8,687 nt of DNA, from the NCBI GenBank assembly GCA_964412395.1, contig CAYPOY010000223.1, positions 1 through 8,687 on the forward strand. The letters are read 5' to 3'. The number at the start of each line of letters is the position of its first letter. Within the stretch, counting starts at the first letter, position 1. The position numbers and the translations under genes are program-made. The notes under the pieces were generated by a model. It was not told the DNA's origin and did not search any database. It was given only the letters and a program-made list of their open reading frames with translations. The stretch is from CAYPOY01 sp964412395. Its GTDB lineage: Bacteria; Chloroflexota; Anaerolineae; B4-G1. Shown here piece by piece: positions 1 to 5,772 of this stretch.

Positions 1-190
1 AACGAAAGTGAAGTTGCGTATGTACGTGCCGTCATGGAGAACCTGCCTACGCTGGCTAGAAGCCCTGTCTTAAGGGCAGGCGGCAGGCCCCAAAAGGGGA
101 AGGTCTTAGGGCCATACAATCAAGCGGTGTATGGTATCCACCCGTTAGAAGACCCGGTGCAAAGCATACGTCCTAACGTCACGTAAAATG
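1..190 (+). ncRNA. Remnant of group II intron ribozyme (5' domains)
   Basis: No convincing gene lies here, but the stretch is rich in compact hairpins. One stem pairs 64-69 (CCTGTC) with 75-80 (GGCAGG). A CCCC-AAAA-GGGG hairpin lies at 88-99. A 7-bp stem pairs 112-118 (CCATACA) with 128-134 (TGTATGG) around the loop ATCAAGCGG. Phrases such as AATCAAGCGGTG, CCCGTTAGAAGAC and TCACGTAAAA resemble, from memory, the domain I region of bacterial group II introns. The reading is supported by the reverse-transcriptase fragment that follows directly on the same strand. The intron 5' boundary would lie left of the window. No domain V-like hairpin was seen downstream, so this is a dead remnant. A covariance-model search would settle it. 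Confidence 0.5.
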
Positions 191-243
191 GACACACGGT
201 TCGACTTTCTCGGCTTTAACATCCGGCAATACCGGGAGGTAAT
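191..243 (+). pseudogene. Fragment of group II intron reverse transcriptase/maturase
   Basis: Frame 2 reads DTRFDFLGFNIRQYREV. The FDFLGFNIRQY block matches the conserved RT motif 7 region (FxFLGF) of group II intron-encoded proteins. The residues before position 188 and after about 243 do not continue the RT domain, so both flanks are deleted: the catalytic YADD palm, the maturase domain X and any endonuclease are absent. The scrap is fused almost directly to the ribozyme-like DNA upstream, as expected if most of the intron ORF was lost by internal deletion. Only about 17 codons are recognisable, so the family is supported but not the intron class. Confidence 0.6.
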
Positions 244-326
244 CTTCCCCGCAGATCAGAAACCTGATTGCCCCAGGATACTGATAATGATACGGTCACG
301 TTGTAGTACCAGAATGGTTCCAACTG

Positions 327-335
327 TGGTATACT
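327..335 (+). promoter_or_regulatory. Putative extended -10 promoter of the CotH-domain gene
   Basis: TGGTATACT fits the extended -10 form TGnTATAAT, with TG at 327-328 and TATACT at 330-335. It would give a leader of about 40 nt before the ATG at 382. No good -35 hexamer sits at the usual spacing; TTGTAG at 301-306 is 23 nt away. The assignment rests on the -10 element and position only. Confidence 0.35.
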
Positions 336-381
336 AATGGTCAGTCGTGGGCTGTCAAGTTGATGGGCGTGGAGATGGGCG

Positions 382-3300
382 ATGAGTAAAACCCCAAACC
401 CCAAACCCCAAATCTCAAATCCCAGGTGGCTGGCGGCAATAATTGTCCCCCTGTCATTTGTCATTTGTCATTTGTCATTCGTCATTGTCACAGCTCAATC
501 CGGCCCGCCAATCGTCATCAACGAGATCCAGTACCACCCCGCCTCCGACGACCACGGCGAGGAGTACATCGAACTCTACAACGCTGGCCCCACTGCCGTG
601 GACCTCTCCGGCTGGCGGTTCAGCGACGGCATCGCGTACACCTTCCCGGTCTCCGCCTCCATCCCTCCTGGTGTCTACCTCGTCGTCGGCCACGACCCGG
701 CCACGGTCGAGGCCATCTACGGCATCAGCGGCGTGTTGGGCCCCTTCGAGAGTGGCCGCCTCTCCAACGGCGGCGAGCGGGTGGCAATTGAGGACGCCGG
801 TGGCGCTCTGATAGACGAGGTCACCTACGATGACCACCATCCTTGGCCCGAAGCACCGGACGGCGATGGCCCCTCGCTGGAACTGATCAACCCGATCTTC
901 GATAACGACCATCCCTGCTCCTGGGGGGCCGGCCAGCCGGTCGAGACCAGCCTGGGCACCCCCGGGGCGCAGAACAGTATCTACTCGACCGATAACATTC
1001 CACCCTGTGTCACCGGCGTAGCGCACACCCCGGCCTTCCCCACCTCCAGCCAGCCGGTGACCATCACGGCGCTGGTGGACGATAACAGTGACGTCGTGAC
1101 GGTGACGCTGCACTATCGCCCCGAAGGGACCTCCGACTACACGACGCTGGAGATGCCCCCCCCCTCCAGGGGGGGAGAAGGAGGGGGAATCTACACCGCT
1201 GTCATCACGGCCCACAACGACGGGCTGTACGTCGAGTTCTACGTCGCCGCAACCGATGACGAAGGGGCCGAGCGGACTGTGCCGGAGGGTGCACCGGGCG
1301 GTACCTCTGACGAGACTGGGCAGCCCGTCACCGTCAGTTACCTCTACCAGGTGGAGGACACCCCGCCGACCAGCACGCTGCCCATCTACCACCTCATCAT
1401 GACGCAGGAGAACTGGAGCGAACTGACCACGCGCAACCTCTTCTCCAACGTCCTGCTGGATGCGACCTTCGTCTACTCGAGGGAGGTATTCTACAACGTC
1501 GGCGTGCGCTACCGGGGCGAGGGTTCCCGCGGCGCCTGGCCCCGTCCCTACCGCATCAAGTTCCGCGATGCGCACGAGTTCAAAGGCGAAAGTGGAAATG
1601 GCCGGGAGCGGGTCAACCTGGTGAGCGACAACCTGGGGCGCGAGGCGCTGGCCCACGACCTCTTCCAGCGCGTCGGGCTGCCAGCTCCAGACACCCGCTT
1701 TGTGACGTTCTACGTCAACGAGAACCGGCAGGGCGACTATCTGGACATCGAGCAGGTGGACAACGACTTTCTGAGGGCACACTTCCCGGAAGACGACGAC
1801 GGCAACCTCTACCGTGGCTTCGACGGGGCTGACCTGCGTTATCGCGGCCTCGACCCCGACGATTACCGCCCCTATTACCTCAAGAAGAACAACGAGGATG
1901 CGGACGACTACTCCGACGTCATCGCGCTGACCGATGCACTCGATAACAGCCCCGACGAAACCTTCCGCGCCGAGGCGGAGGCGCTAGCTGACATGTGGGA
2001 GTGGCTGCGCTGGTTCGCCGTCCAGGCGGTGCTGGACAACCACGAGGGGGCATTGTGGATCGGACAGGGTGACGACTACTTTCTCTATCACCGTCCGTCC
2101 GATGATCGCTTCATCCTCATCTCCTGGGACCACGATTCCACCTTCATGTACGCAGACCACTCCATCTGGGAGCCAAACTGGTTGGCCAGTGAAATTGTGC
2201 AGCGCATCCTGCATTACCCGGACTTCAAGCGTTGGTACTACCAGGGCATCGCCAGCATCGCGGCGGACGAGTTCTCGGTGGCGGAGATGTACCCACGCAT
2301 TGACGCCCTGCCCGAGGTGGTGGGCAGCGAGGAGCGGGACAGGCTCAAGTGGTACGTCTCCGCCCGCATCCCGGAGCTGAACGATCAGATACCCGACAAG
2401 GCGCTTTCCATCAGCACCAACGGTGGGGCGAACTTCGCCACGACGCAGCCGGAGGTGACGCTGGAGGGGGTTTGCTCCCCCCTGCGCGACGTCTATGTCA
2501 ACGGTGTAGGGGGAACCCTCGCGGTCGCCCCACGGGTACAGTACCCGACGGCGACGACCTGGCACTATACCAGCACGCTCTGGACGCGGGACAACGTCTT
2601 CGTCATCACCGATGGGCTGGACAGCCGCACGATAACGGTGTACCTGGACACCTTTCACGGCGGCACGTTGGCGGAGAACACCACGCTCCCGACCAGCGGC
2701 TATCCGTATGCCATCACCGACGACATCGTCGTACCGGCGGGCGTCACGCTGACCGTCGAACCGGGTGTGACGCTGCAGTTCAAGGCGAACCGCTCGCTGC
2801 GTGTTGAGGAAGGGGGGCGGCTGCTGGCAGAGGGCACCGCCGCGCAACCCATCGTCTTCACGCGGCAGGGTGATGGCTACTGGGGCGGTATTCTGCTCGA
2901 ATGCACCCAGGCGGATAATCGCATCAGCCACGCGGTGATCGAGTACACAAAGGAGGTGATCACCTATCCACGCACCCACGGTGTCTCTGCATACGGTTCG
3001 ACGGTGACCATCGCCGACAGTGTGCTCCGCCACACCGACGCCAGTGTCGCTGTCCAGACCTATCCCTGGGAAGGTTACGATCCAACGATCTACCTGATGC
3101 GCAATGAGATAACTAACATCGAGAGCGACGCCGTGCACGTCACTGGCGGATACGCCTTCATCCAGGGTAATCACATCCACGACGTCCGGCGAGGCATCTA
3201 CCCGCTGGAAGGCATCGAGGTCAGCCACATGATCACGCCCGCGCTGGTATTGGACAATCACATCCACGACGTTTCGGACGATTGTCTTGATCTGAACCAC

Positions 3301-3897
3301 TCGTCGGCGGTCATCGAGCGCAACGAGTTGCACCACTGCGGCGACAAGGGCATCTCCATTGGGCATCCCTCCTCCACGACGCTGGTGAACAATCTGATCT
3401 ACGCTTGCCTGGGCGATGAGGGTGCCAACTACAGTGGCACGGGCATTGCGGTCAAAGATGGTGCGGTCTCGCGCATCGTGAACAACACGGTGGCCGCCAG
3501 TAGGCATGGCATTTACCTGTACGAAGGACACGAGGGTGAGGGGGGAGGCAGTGCCACAGTAGTCAACTGTATCGTGTGGGGCAACGAGGCGGATTTGGAA
3601 CTGGACGCGCTTTCCGTCATCACCATCACCTACTCTGACATTTGCTCCGGCACTGGGACCGCTGTTTGGCCCGGCGAGGGGAACATCAACGCCGACCCGC
3701 TCTTTCGTGCCCCGCAAAGCGGCAACTACCGGCTGCTGGAGGATTCGCCGTGCGTAGACGCGGGCACGCCGGTGGGCGCGCCGGACGAGGACATCCATGG
3801 GATCTACCGGCCCCACGGCGAGGGGTATGACCTGGGGGCGCACGAGTTTTTCGAGTTTTTCTCATTCTACCTGCCGTTGATCTTGCGGTCGTATTGA
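382..3897 (+). CDS. Secreted LTD–CotH kinase–beta-helix multidomain protein
   Basis: This 1171-residue exported protein starts at ATG 382, with GGAG at 371-374 seven bases upstream. Residues 1-39 form a signal peptide: a polar, proline-rich n-region, the hydrophobic run LAAIIVPLSFVI, and cleavage probably near VTAQ. A lamin-tail domain spans about 44-195 (INEIQY, EYIELYN, LSGW). An Ig-like segment lies at about 205-300. A CotH-kinase domain covers about 333-670, with GVRYRGEGSR, RIKF (possible ATP-site Lys393), DNHEG and SWDHDSTF (Asp583/585). An Ig-like linker lies at about 675-755. Parallel beta-helix repeats run from about 780 to 1070, and a DPLF...SPCVDAG...LGAHE anchor-type module covers 1104-1155. 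The tail is FYLPLILRSY. CotH proteins are atypical kinases of spore coats, but nothing here indicates sporulation; an envelope or surface role is inferred. Repeat-derived inserts lie near residues 259-269 and 709-722. Confidence 0.9.
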   Translation: MSKTPNPKPQISNPRWLAAIIVPLSFVICHLSFVIVTAQSGPPIVINEIQYHPASDDHGEEYIELYNAGPTAVDLSGWRFSDGIAYTFPVSASIPPGVYLVVGHDPATVEAIYGISGVLGPFESGRLSNGGERVAIEDAGGALIDEVTYDDHHPWPEAPDGDGPSLELINPIFDNDHPCSWGAGQPVETSLGTPGAQNSIYSTDNIPPCVTGVAHTPAFPTSSQPVTITALVDDNSDVVTVTLHYRPEGTSDYTTLEMPPPSRGGEGGGIYTAVITAHNDGLYVEFYVAATDDEGAERTVPEGAPGGTSDETGQPVTVSYLYQVEDTPPTSTLPIYHLIMTQENWSELTTRNLFSNVLLDATFVYSREVFYNVGVRYRGEGSRGAWPRPYRIKFRDAHEFKGESGNGRERVNLVSDNLGREALAHDLFQRVGLPAPDTRFVTFYVNENRQGDYLDIEQVDNDFLRAHFPEDDDGNLYRGFDGADLRYRGLDPDDYRPYYLKKNNEDADDYSDVIALTDALDNSPDETFRAEAEALADMWEWLRWFAVQAVLDNHEGALWIGQGDDYFLYHRPSDDRFILISWDHDSTFMYADHSIWEPNWLASEIVQRILHYPDFKRWYYQGIASIAADEFSVAEMYPRIDALPEVVGSEERDRLKWYVSARIPELNDQIPDKALSISTNGGANFATTQPEVTLEGVCSPLRDVYVNGVGGTLAVAPRVQYPTATTWHYTSTLWTRDNVFVITDGLDSRTITVYLDTFHGGTLAENTTLPTSGYPYAITDDIVVPAGVTLTVEPGVTLQFKANRSLRVEEGGRLLAEGTAAQPIVFTRQGDGYWGGILLECTQADNRISHAVIEYTKEVITYPRTHGVSAYGSTVTIADSVLRHTDASVAVQTYPWEGYDPTIYLMRNEITNIESDAVHVTGGYAFIQGNHIHDVRRGIYPLEGIEVSHMITPALVLDNHIHDVSDDCLDLNHSSAVIERNELHHCGDKGISIGHPSSTTLVNNLIYACLGDEGANYSGTGIAVKDGAVSRIVNNTVAASRHGIYLYEGHEGEGGGSATVVNCIVWGNEADLELDALSVITITYSDICSGTGTAVWPGEGNINADPLFRAPQSGNYRLLEDSPCVDAGTPVGAPDEDIHGIYRPHGEGYDLGAHEFFEFFSFYLPLILRSY
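391..425 (+). repeat. 7-bp tandem array (ACCCCAA) in signal-peptide n-region
   Basis: There are three perfect copies of ACCCCAA (391-411) followed by two diverged copies, ATCTCAA and ATCCCAG. Because 7 is not a multiple of 3, the array is read through all three frames and encodes TPNPKPQISNP. Gain or loss of one unit would shift the frame of the whole downstream gene. Confidence 0.85.
453..487 (+). repeat. 7-bp tandem array (GTCATTT) in signal-peptide h-region
   Basis: There are three perfect GTCATTT copies (453-473), then GTCATTC and GTCATTG. The array encodes most of the hydrophobic core, LSFVICHLSFVIV, with a 7-residue peptide period. It is distinct in sequence from the array at 391-425 but has the same unit length. 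Confidence 0.85.
1156..1188. repeat. C/G-rich palindromic insert in the CotH gene, with a C9 tract
   Basis: Nine C residues (1156-1164), TCCA and seven G residues (1169-1175) form a hairpin-like palindrome, followed by purine-rich GAGAAGGAGGGGGA. The translation, PPPSRGGEGGG, is low-complexity and breaks an otherwise normal Ig-like beta-strand pattern (LEM...IYTAVI). The 11-mer CCCCCCTCCAG is shared exactly with the 39-bp repeats at 8477-8687, which suggests a related element inserted in frame. Confidence 0.6.
2506..2530 (-). repeat. 25-nt palindromic element copy inside the CotH gene
   Basis: Read on the minus strand, the arms are GGGCGACC and GGTTCCCC around loop GCGAG, ending in CTAC. It matches the intergenic copy at 4888-4912 at 21 of 25 positions. 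In the protein it contributes VGGTLAVAP within an Ig-like linker, a plausible loop insertion. A separate perfect palindrome, CGGGTAC-A-GTACCCG, follows at 2533-2547. Confidence 0.55.
2533..2547. repeat. Perfect 7-bp inverted repeat
   Basis: CGGGTAC and GTACCCG flank a single A. It sits three bases after the 25-nt palindromic copy and may be part of the same inserted segment. No regulatory role can be shown from sequence inside a coding region. Confidence 0.5.
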
Positions 3898-3925
3898 TGC
3901 ACGTCTCGCCGCAATGGGGTATAAT
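3894..3925 (+). promoter_or_regulatory. Promoter of the AbiEii-type operon
   Basis: A perfect TATAAT lies at 3920-3925, preceded by TGGGG (3915-3919), about 20 bases before the first ATG of the operon. TTGATG at 3894-3899 could be the -35, but the spacing is 20 nt. It overlaps the stop codon of the upstream gene, so the pair can be transcribed independently of the CotH gene. Confidence 0.55.
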
Positions 3926-3945
3926 GATGTTCGGAGGGGAAAGCA

Positions 3946-4218
3946 ATGGTCGAGAGAGCACGGCAACGTCCCTACTTCTTCTGGGACTATGACATCACCG
4001 AAGAGGAAGTGCGCGAGATTCTGCGCAGCGGTAACGAAGTCGAGAAAGCGTGGGTCATTACTCGTATTCTGGAGCACGCCAAATGGGAGGATATTTGGCG
4101 CTACTTGACCGTGCGGGACATCCAGGAGAATCTCAAACGCCTCCGGTTCCGGTGGCCCCGCGACCGGGAACTCTGGACTTACGCAATAGCGAGGTGGACG
4201 GGCAATGACCATCAATAG
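3946..4218 (+). CDS. Small YFFWD-motif protein, putative antitoxin of AbiEii-type pair
   Basis: This 90-residue protein begins at ATG 3946 behind a strong GGAGG (3933-3937) at 8-nt spacing. No membrane segment or signal is seen. The N-terminal YFFWDYD (residues 10-16) precedes a helical, charged body containing EKAWVITRILEHAKWEDIWRYL (read as EKAWVITRIL and EHAKWEDIWRYL, residues 33-54). From memory, proteins of this kind (FWD-motif, DUF6922-like) commonly sit immediately upstream of AbiEii/AbiGii nucleotidyltransferases. The gene overlaps the next by 14 bases, so the two are translationally coupled. The antitoxin role is inferred from this arrangement. The protein is much shorter than classical AbiEi and lacks an obvious winged-helix plus C-terminal domain, so the mode of neutralisation is unknown. 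Confidence 0.75.
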   Translation: MVERARQRPYFFWDYDITEEEVREILRSGNEVEKAWVITRILEHAKWEDIWRYLTVRDIQENLKRLRFRWPRDRELWTYAIARWTGNDHQ

Positions 4219-4882
4219 TGAATTAACACCGCTTCAGGAGACATTCCTCCAGCGCTTTTTTGCGACCGAGACAGGTCGCCGCTTTTTCCTGACCGGCGGG
4301 ACGGCTCTGGCGGCCTTCCATTTTCACCACCGTACCAGCGAAGACCTGGATTTGTTTACCTACGATGATCTGGTACTGTCCGAAGTGAACACACTTATGC
4401 CTCGTCTGGCACAGGAGATGAATTGTCGGATCGGAAGGACCAGGCGAGCGGAGTACTTCCGGCAATTTCTGTTGGAGCCGGAGACCGAAGACGCCCTTCC
4501 TCTCAAAATAGATCTGGTTCTCGAGTTTGGCCCCCGGTATGGCGAACTTCAGACCGTGCGGGGGATCATCGTGGACGCCATTGAGAACATCGGGGCGAAC
4601 AAGATCACGGCCATCTTCGGACGCACTGATGCCAAGGACTTTGTAGACCTGTATTTCATCATCCAGGCTGGATACGAGTTTACGAAACTCCTGGGTATGG
4701 CGAGGGAGAAGGACACGGGCCTGATGGACTTCTACCTTGCCGGTACTTTGTTGCAGGTTAACAGAATCACCCGCCTGCCTGCTATGCGGAAACCGATTGA
4801 GATTTCTCAGTTACAGGAGTTCTTCACTCATCTAGCAAATGACCTGTTGGATCAATTAGACCCGACCACCAGTCACTGGTAG
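4205..4882 (+). CDS. AbiEii-type nucleotidyltransferase (putative toxin)
   Basis: This 225-residue protein belongs to the nucleotidyltransferase superfamily of AbiEii/AbiGii type. Motif I is FLTGGTALAAFH (Gly31-Gly32), followed by HRTSEDLDLF carrying the metal-binding Asp47 and Asp49. A third acidic residue lies in KIDLVLE (Asp103). The family motif K133 plus GRTDAKDFVDLY (140-150) is intact, so the catalytic site appears complete. Start ATG 4205 lies inside the upstream gene, with GAGGT at 4191-4195 at suitable spacing. Characterised relatives transfer nucleotides to tRNA or other targets and arrest growth, sometimes giving phage resistance; the substrate here is unknown. Its upstream partner is the likely antitoxin. 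A housekeeping nucleotidyltransferase role is less likely given the tight pairing. Confidence 0.85.
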   Translation: MTINSELTPLQETFLQRFFATETGRRFFLTGGTALAAFHFHHRTSEDLDLFTYDDLVLSEVNTLMPRLAQEMNCRIGRTRRAEYFRQFLLEPETEDALPLKIDLVLEFGPRYGELQTVRGIIVDAIENIGANKITAIFGRTDAKDFVDLYFIIQAGYEFTKLLGMAREKDTGLMDFYLAGTLLQVNRITRLPAMRKPIEISQLQEFFTHLANDLLDQLDPTTSHW

Positions 4883-4887
4883 CTGGA

Positions 4888-4912
4888 GGGCGACCACAAG
4901 GGTCGCCCCTAC
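4888..4912 (+). repeat. Intergenic 25-nt palindromic element (perfect 8-bp stem)
   Basis: GGGCGACC (4888-4895) pairs perfectly with GGTCGCCC (4901-4908) around loop ACAAG, followed by CTAC. It starts six bases after the nucleotidyltransferase stop, so it could also act as an RNA 3' stabiliser, but no T-tract follows and it is not a classical terminator. From memory, GTAGGGGCGACC-type palindromes are abundant between genes in Chloroflexota and some cyanobacteria. Confidence 0.75.
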
Positions 4913-4930
4913 GGCCATCATCCACACCAT

Positions 4931-5179
4931 CCTTGGCCCAACCTGCCGGAGGTTCCCTACGACGTGAACGCGTGGGCCCCGTCGTACCGACAGATCGTGG
5001 ATATGGGGAATCTCTCCCGCTCGGTGATGGCATGCCCGCCGGGGCAGTCGGGGCAACTGGGCAGTCCCCACTGCGACGACCTGATCGAGCTGTGGCTGAA
5101 AGGGGAGTACCAGCCAATGCTCTGGACGCGGGAGCAGGTGGAGTGGGAGGCGGAGGGAAAGTTGCGGCTGGAGCCATAG
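4931..5179 (+). pseudogene. C-terminal remnant of a penicillin acylase family protein
   Basis: An open frame ending in TAG (5177-5179) encodes about 80 residues typical of the extreme C-terminus of Ntn-hydrolase penicillin/cephalosporin acylases: VPYDVN, APSYRQIVDMG, PPGQSG, SPHCDDLIELWLKGEY, PMLWTREQVE. A full-length member is about 750-850 residues. The signal sequence, alpha subunit, autoprocessing Ser and most of the beta subunit are absent; upstream lie a palindromic repeat and the AbiEii pair. A GTG at 4964 is in frame but lacks a convincing ribosome site. The fragment cannot be catalytic and is best read as a truncated gene. The deletion may have accompanied arrival of the AbiEii module, but this is inference. 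Confidence 0.8.
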
Positions 5180-5203
5180 GTGCGCGAAGTGGCACGTGCC
5201 CGC

Positions 5204-5232
5204 TTGCCGTGCTGCAGGGGTCGTGTTATAAT
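5204..5232 (+). promoter_or_regulatory. tRNA-Arg promoter
   Basis: TTGCCG (5204-5209) is followed by a 17-nt spacer and TATAAT (5227-5232), with an extended TG at 5224-5225. The tRNA begins eight bases after the -10, so transcription would start at or just before its 5' end. This is the best sigma-70-type promoter in the window. Confidence 0.8.
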
Positions 5233-5240
5233 CAAATCAG

Positions 5241-5317
5241 GCCCCTGTAGCTCAGCCGGATAGAGCAGGAACCTCCTAAGTTCAAGGTCGCGCGTTCGAA
5301 TCGCGCCAGGGGCACCA
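5241..5317 (+). tRNA. tRNA-Arg (anticodon CCT)
   Basis: The cloverleaf is complete at 77 nt, with CCA encoded (5315-5317). Acceptor arms GCCCCTG (5241-5247) and CAGGGGC (5307-5313) pair fully. The D-arm is GCTC...GAGC, and the T-arm is GCGCG-TTCGAAT-CGCGC (5290-5306). The anticodon loop CTCCTAA gives CCT, reading AGG codons (Arg). The anticodon stem GGAAC/GTTCA has four pairs and a G·A mismatch at its outer end (positions 27-43). The gene has a strong promoter immediately upstream. Confidence 0.95.
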
Positions 5318-5324
5318 CCCGCAG

Positions 5325-5355
5325 AAGCGGCTACCGTCCAGGTGACCGCTTTCTT
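5325..5355 (+). terminator. Possible terminator downstream of tRNA-Arg
   Basis: AAGCGG (5325-5330) pairs with CCGCTT (5346-5351), and an inner ACC/GGT stem encloses loop GTCCA. The following bases, TCTT, are only modestly T-rich. It lies between the tRNA and the ribosome site of the next gene, so it may terminate or only attenuate read-through. Confidence 0.4.
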
Positions 5356-5374
5356 CGTATATTGGAGGTGTCAG

Positions 5375-5752
5375 ATGGCTACAGCAGAGGAACGGATGCA
5401 GGTCCTGAAGATGATTCAGGGTGGTCAGATTACCGCCGAGGAGGGGGCCCGCCTGCTGGAGGCTCTAAAAGAGGAAGACCAGCCAAAGGAGGAAACCCGG
5501 TCAGAAGGTCGAGGAAAGGGGCCGCGCCAGTTCCGCATCCGGGTGACCGACCTGGAGACGGGGCGGCAAAAGGTAGACATGCGCATGCCCTGGAGTCTGG
5601 TCAACGTCGGTGTCAACATGGGGGCGCGCTTCGCCCGCGAAGAGATCGAGGTAGGGGATTTCGTCGAGGCCATCCAGGCCGGTGCTAATGGGAAGATCAT
5701 AGATGTGGTGGATGAAGAGGATAATGAACGGGTAGAAATCTTTGTGGAGTGA
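5375..5752 (+). CDS. SHOCT-like domain protein
   Basis: This is a 125-residue cytoplasmic protein. I chose ATG 5375 because GGAGG (5364-5368) lies six bases upstream and the SHOCT-like helices begin at once; an in-frame ATG at 5342 would add 11 residues that overlap the hairpin region and lack a ribosome site. Residues 3-33 (EERMQVLKMIQGGQITAEEG, then ARLLEAL) form the short two-helix SHOCT-like module found at the start of many regulatory or membrane-stress proteins. A charged linker (34-51) precedes a conserved C-terminal domain with FRIRVTDLETG, SLVNVGVNMGARFA and GANGKIIDVVDEEDNERVEIFVE (split as GANGKIIDVV and DEEDNERVEIFVE). No transmembrane segment is present. The molecular role of this family is not established. 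It may share transcription with the tRNA, as no separate promoter is apparent, and it converges on the phosphatase gene 20 bp away. Confidence 0.85.
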   Translation: MATAEERMQVLKMIQGGQITAEEGARLLEALKEEDQPKEETRSEGRGKGPRQFRIRVTDLETGRQKVDMRMPWSLVNVGVNMGARFAREEIEVGDFVEAIQAGANGKIIDVVDEEDNERVEIFVE

Positions 5753-5772
5753 TGAGCTAAGACTTCGAAAGC

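Noticed and set aside
1..186. An open frame from the left edge to TAA at 184-186 that could be the C-terminus of a transposase such as TnpB.
   Set aside because: The 61 residues show no transposase motif (no zinc-finger or DED residues), and the DNA is better explained by the hairpins and group II-like phrases leading into an RT fragment.
475..1782. Long minus-strand open frame (435 residues) opposite the CotH gene.
   Set aside because: It is a shadow of the GC-rich codon pattern of the plus-strand gene. Its protein has no recognisable domain, whereas the plus frame has LTD and CotH motifs.
1984..3843. Long minus-strand open frame (619 residues) opposite the CotH and beta-helix region.
   Set aside because: Same reason: the opposite strand encodes clear CotH and beta-helix motifs, and this frame reads as Val/Arg/Asp-rich noise.
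835..4938. A shared 15-mer, CACCATCCTTGGCCC, in the CotH gene (about 836) and the acylase remnant (about 4925).
   Set aside because: Both encode HHPWP in a plausible local protein context, and the match does not extend; chance or codon bias is sufficient.
5753..5772. A bidirectional terminator between the convergent SHOCT and phosphatase genes.
   Set aside because: The 20-bp gap holds only the weak palindrome CTTCGAAAG, with no stable stem or T-tract.
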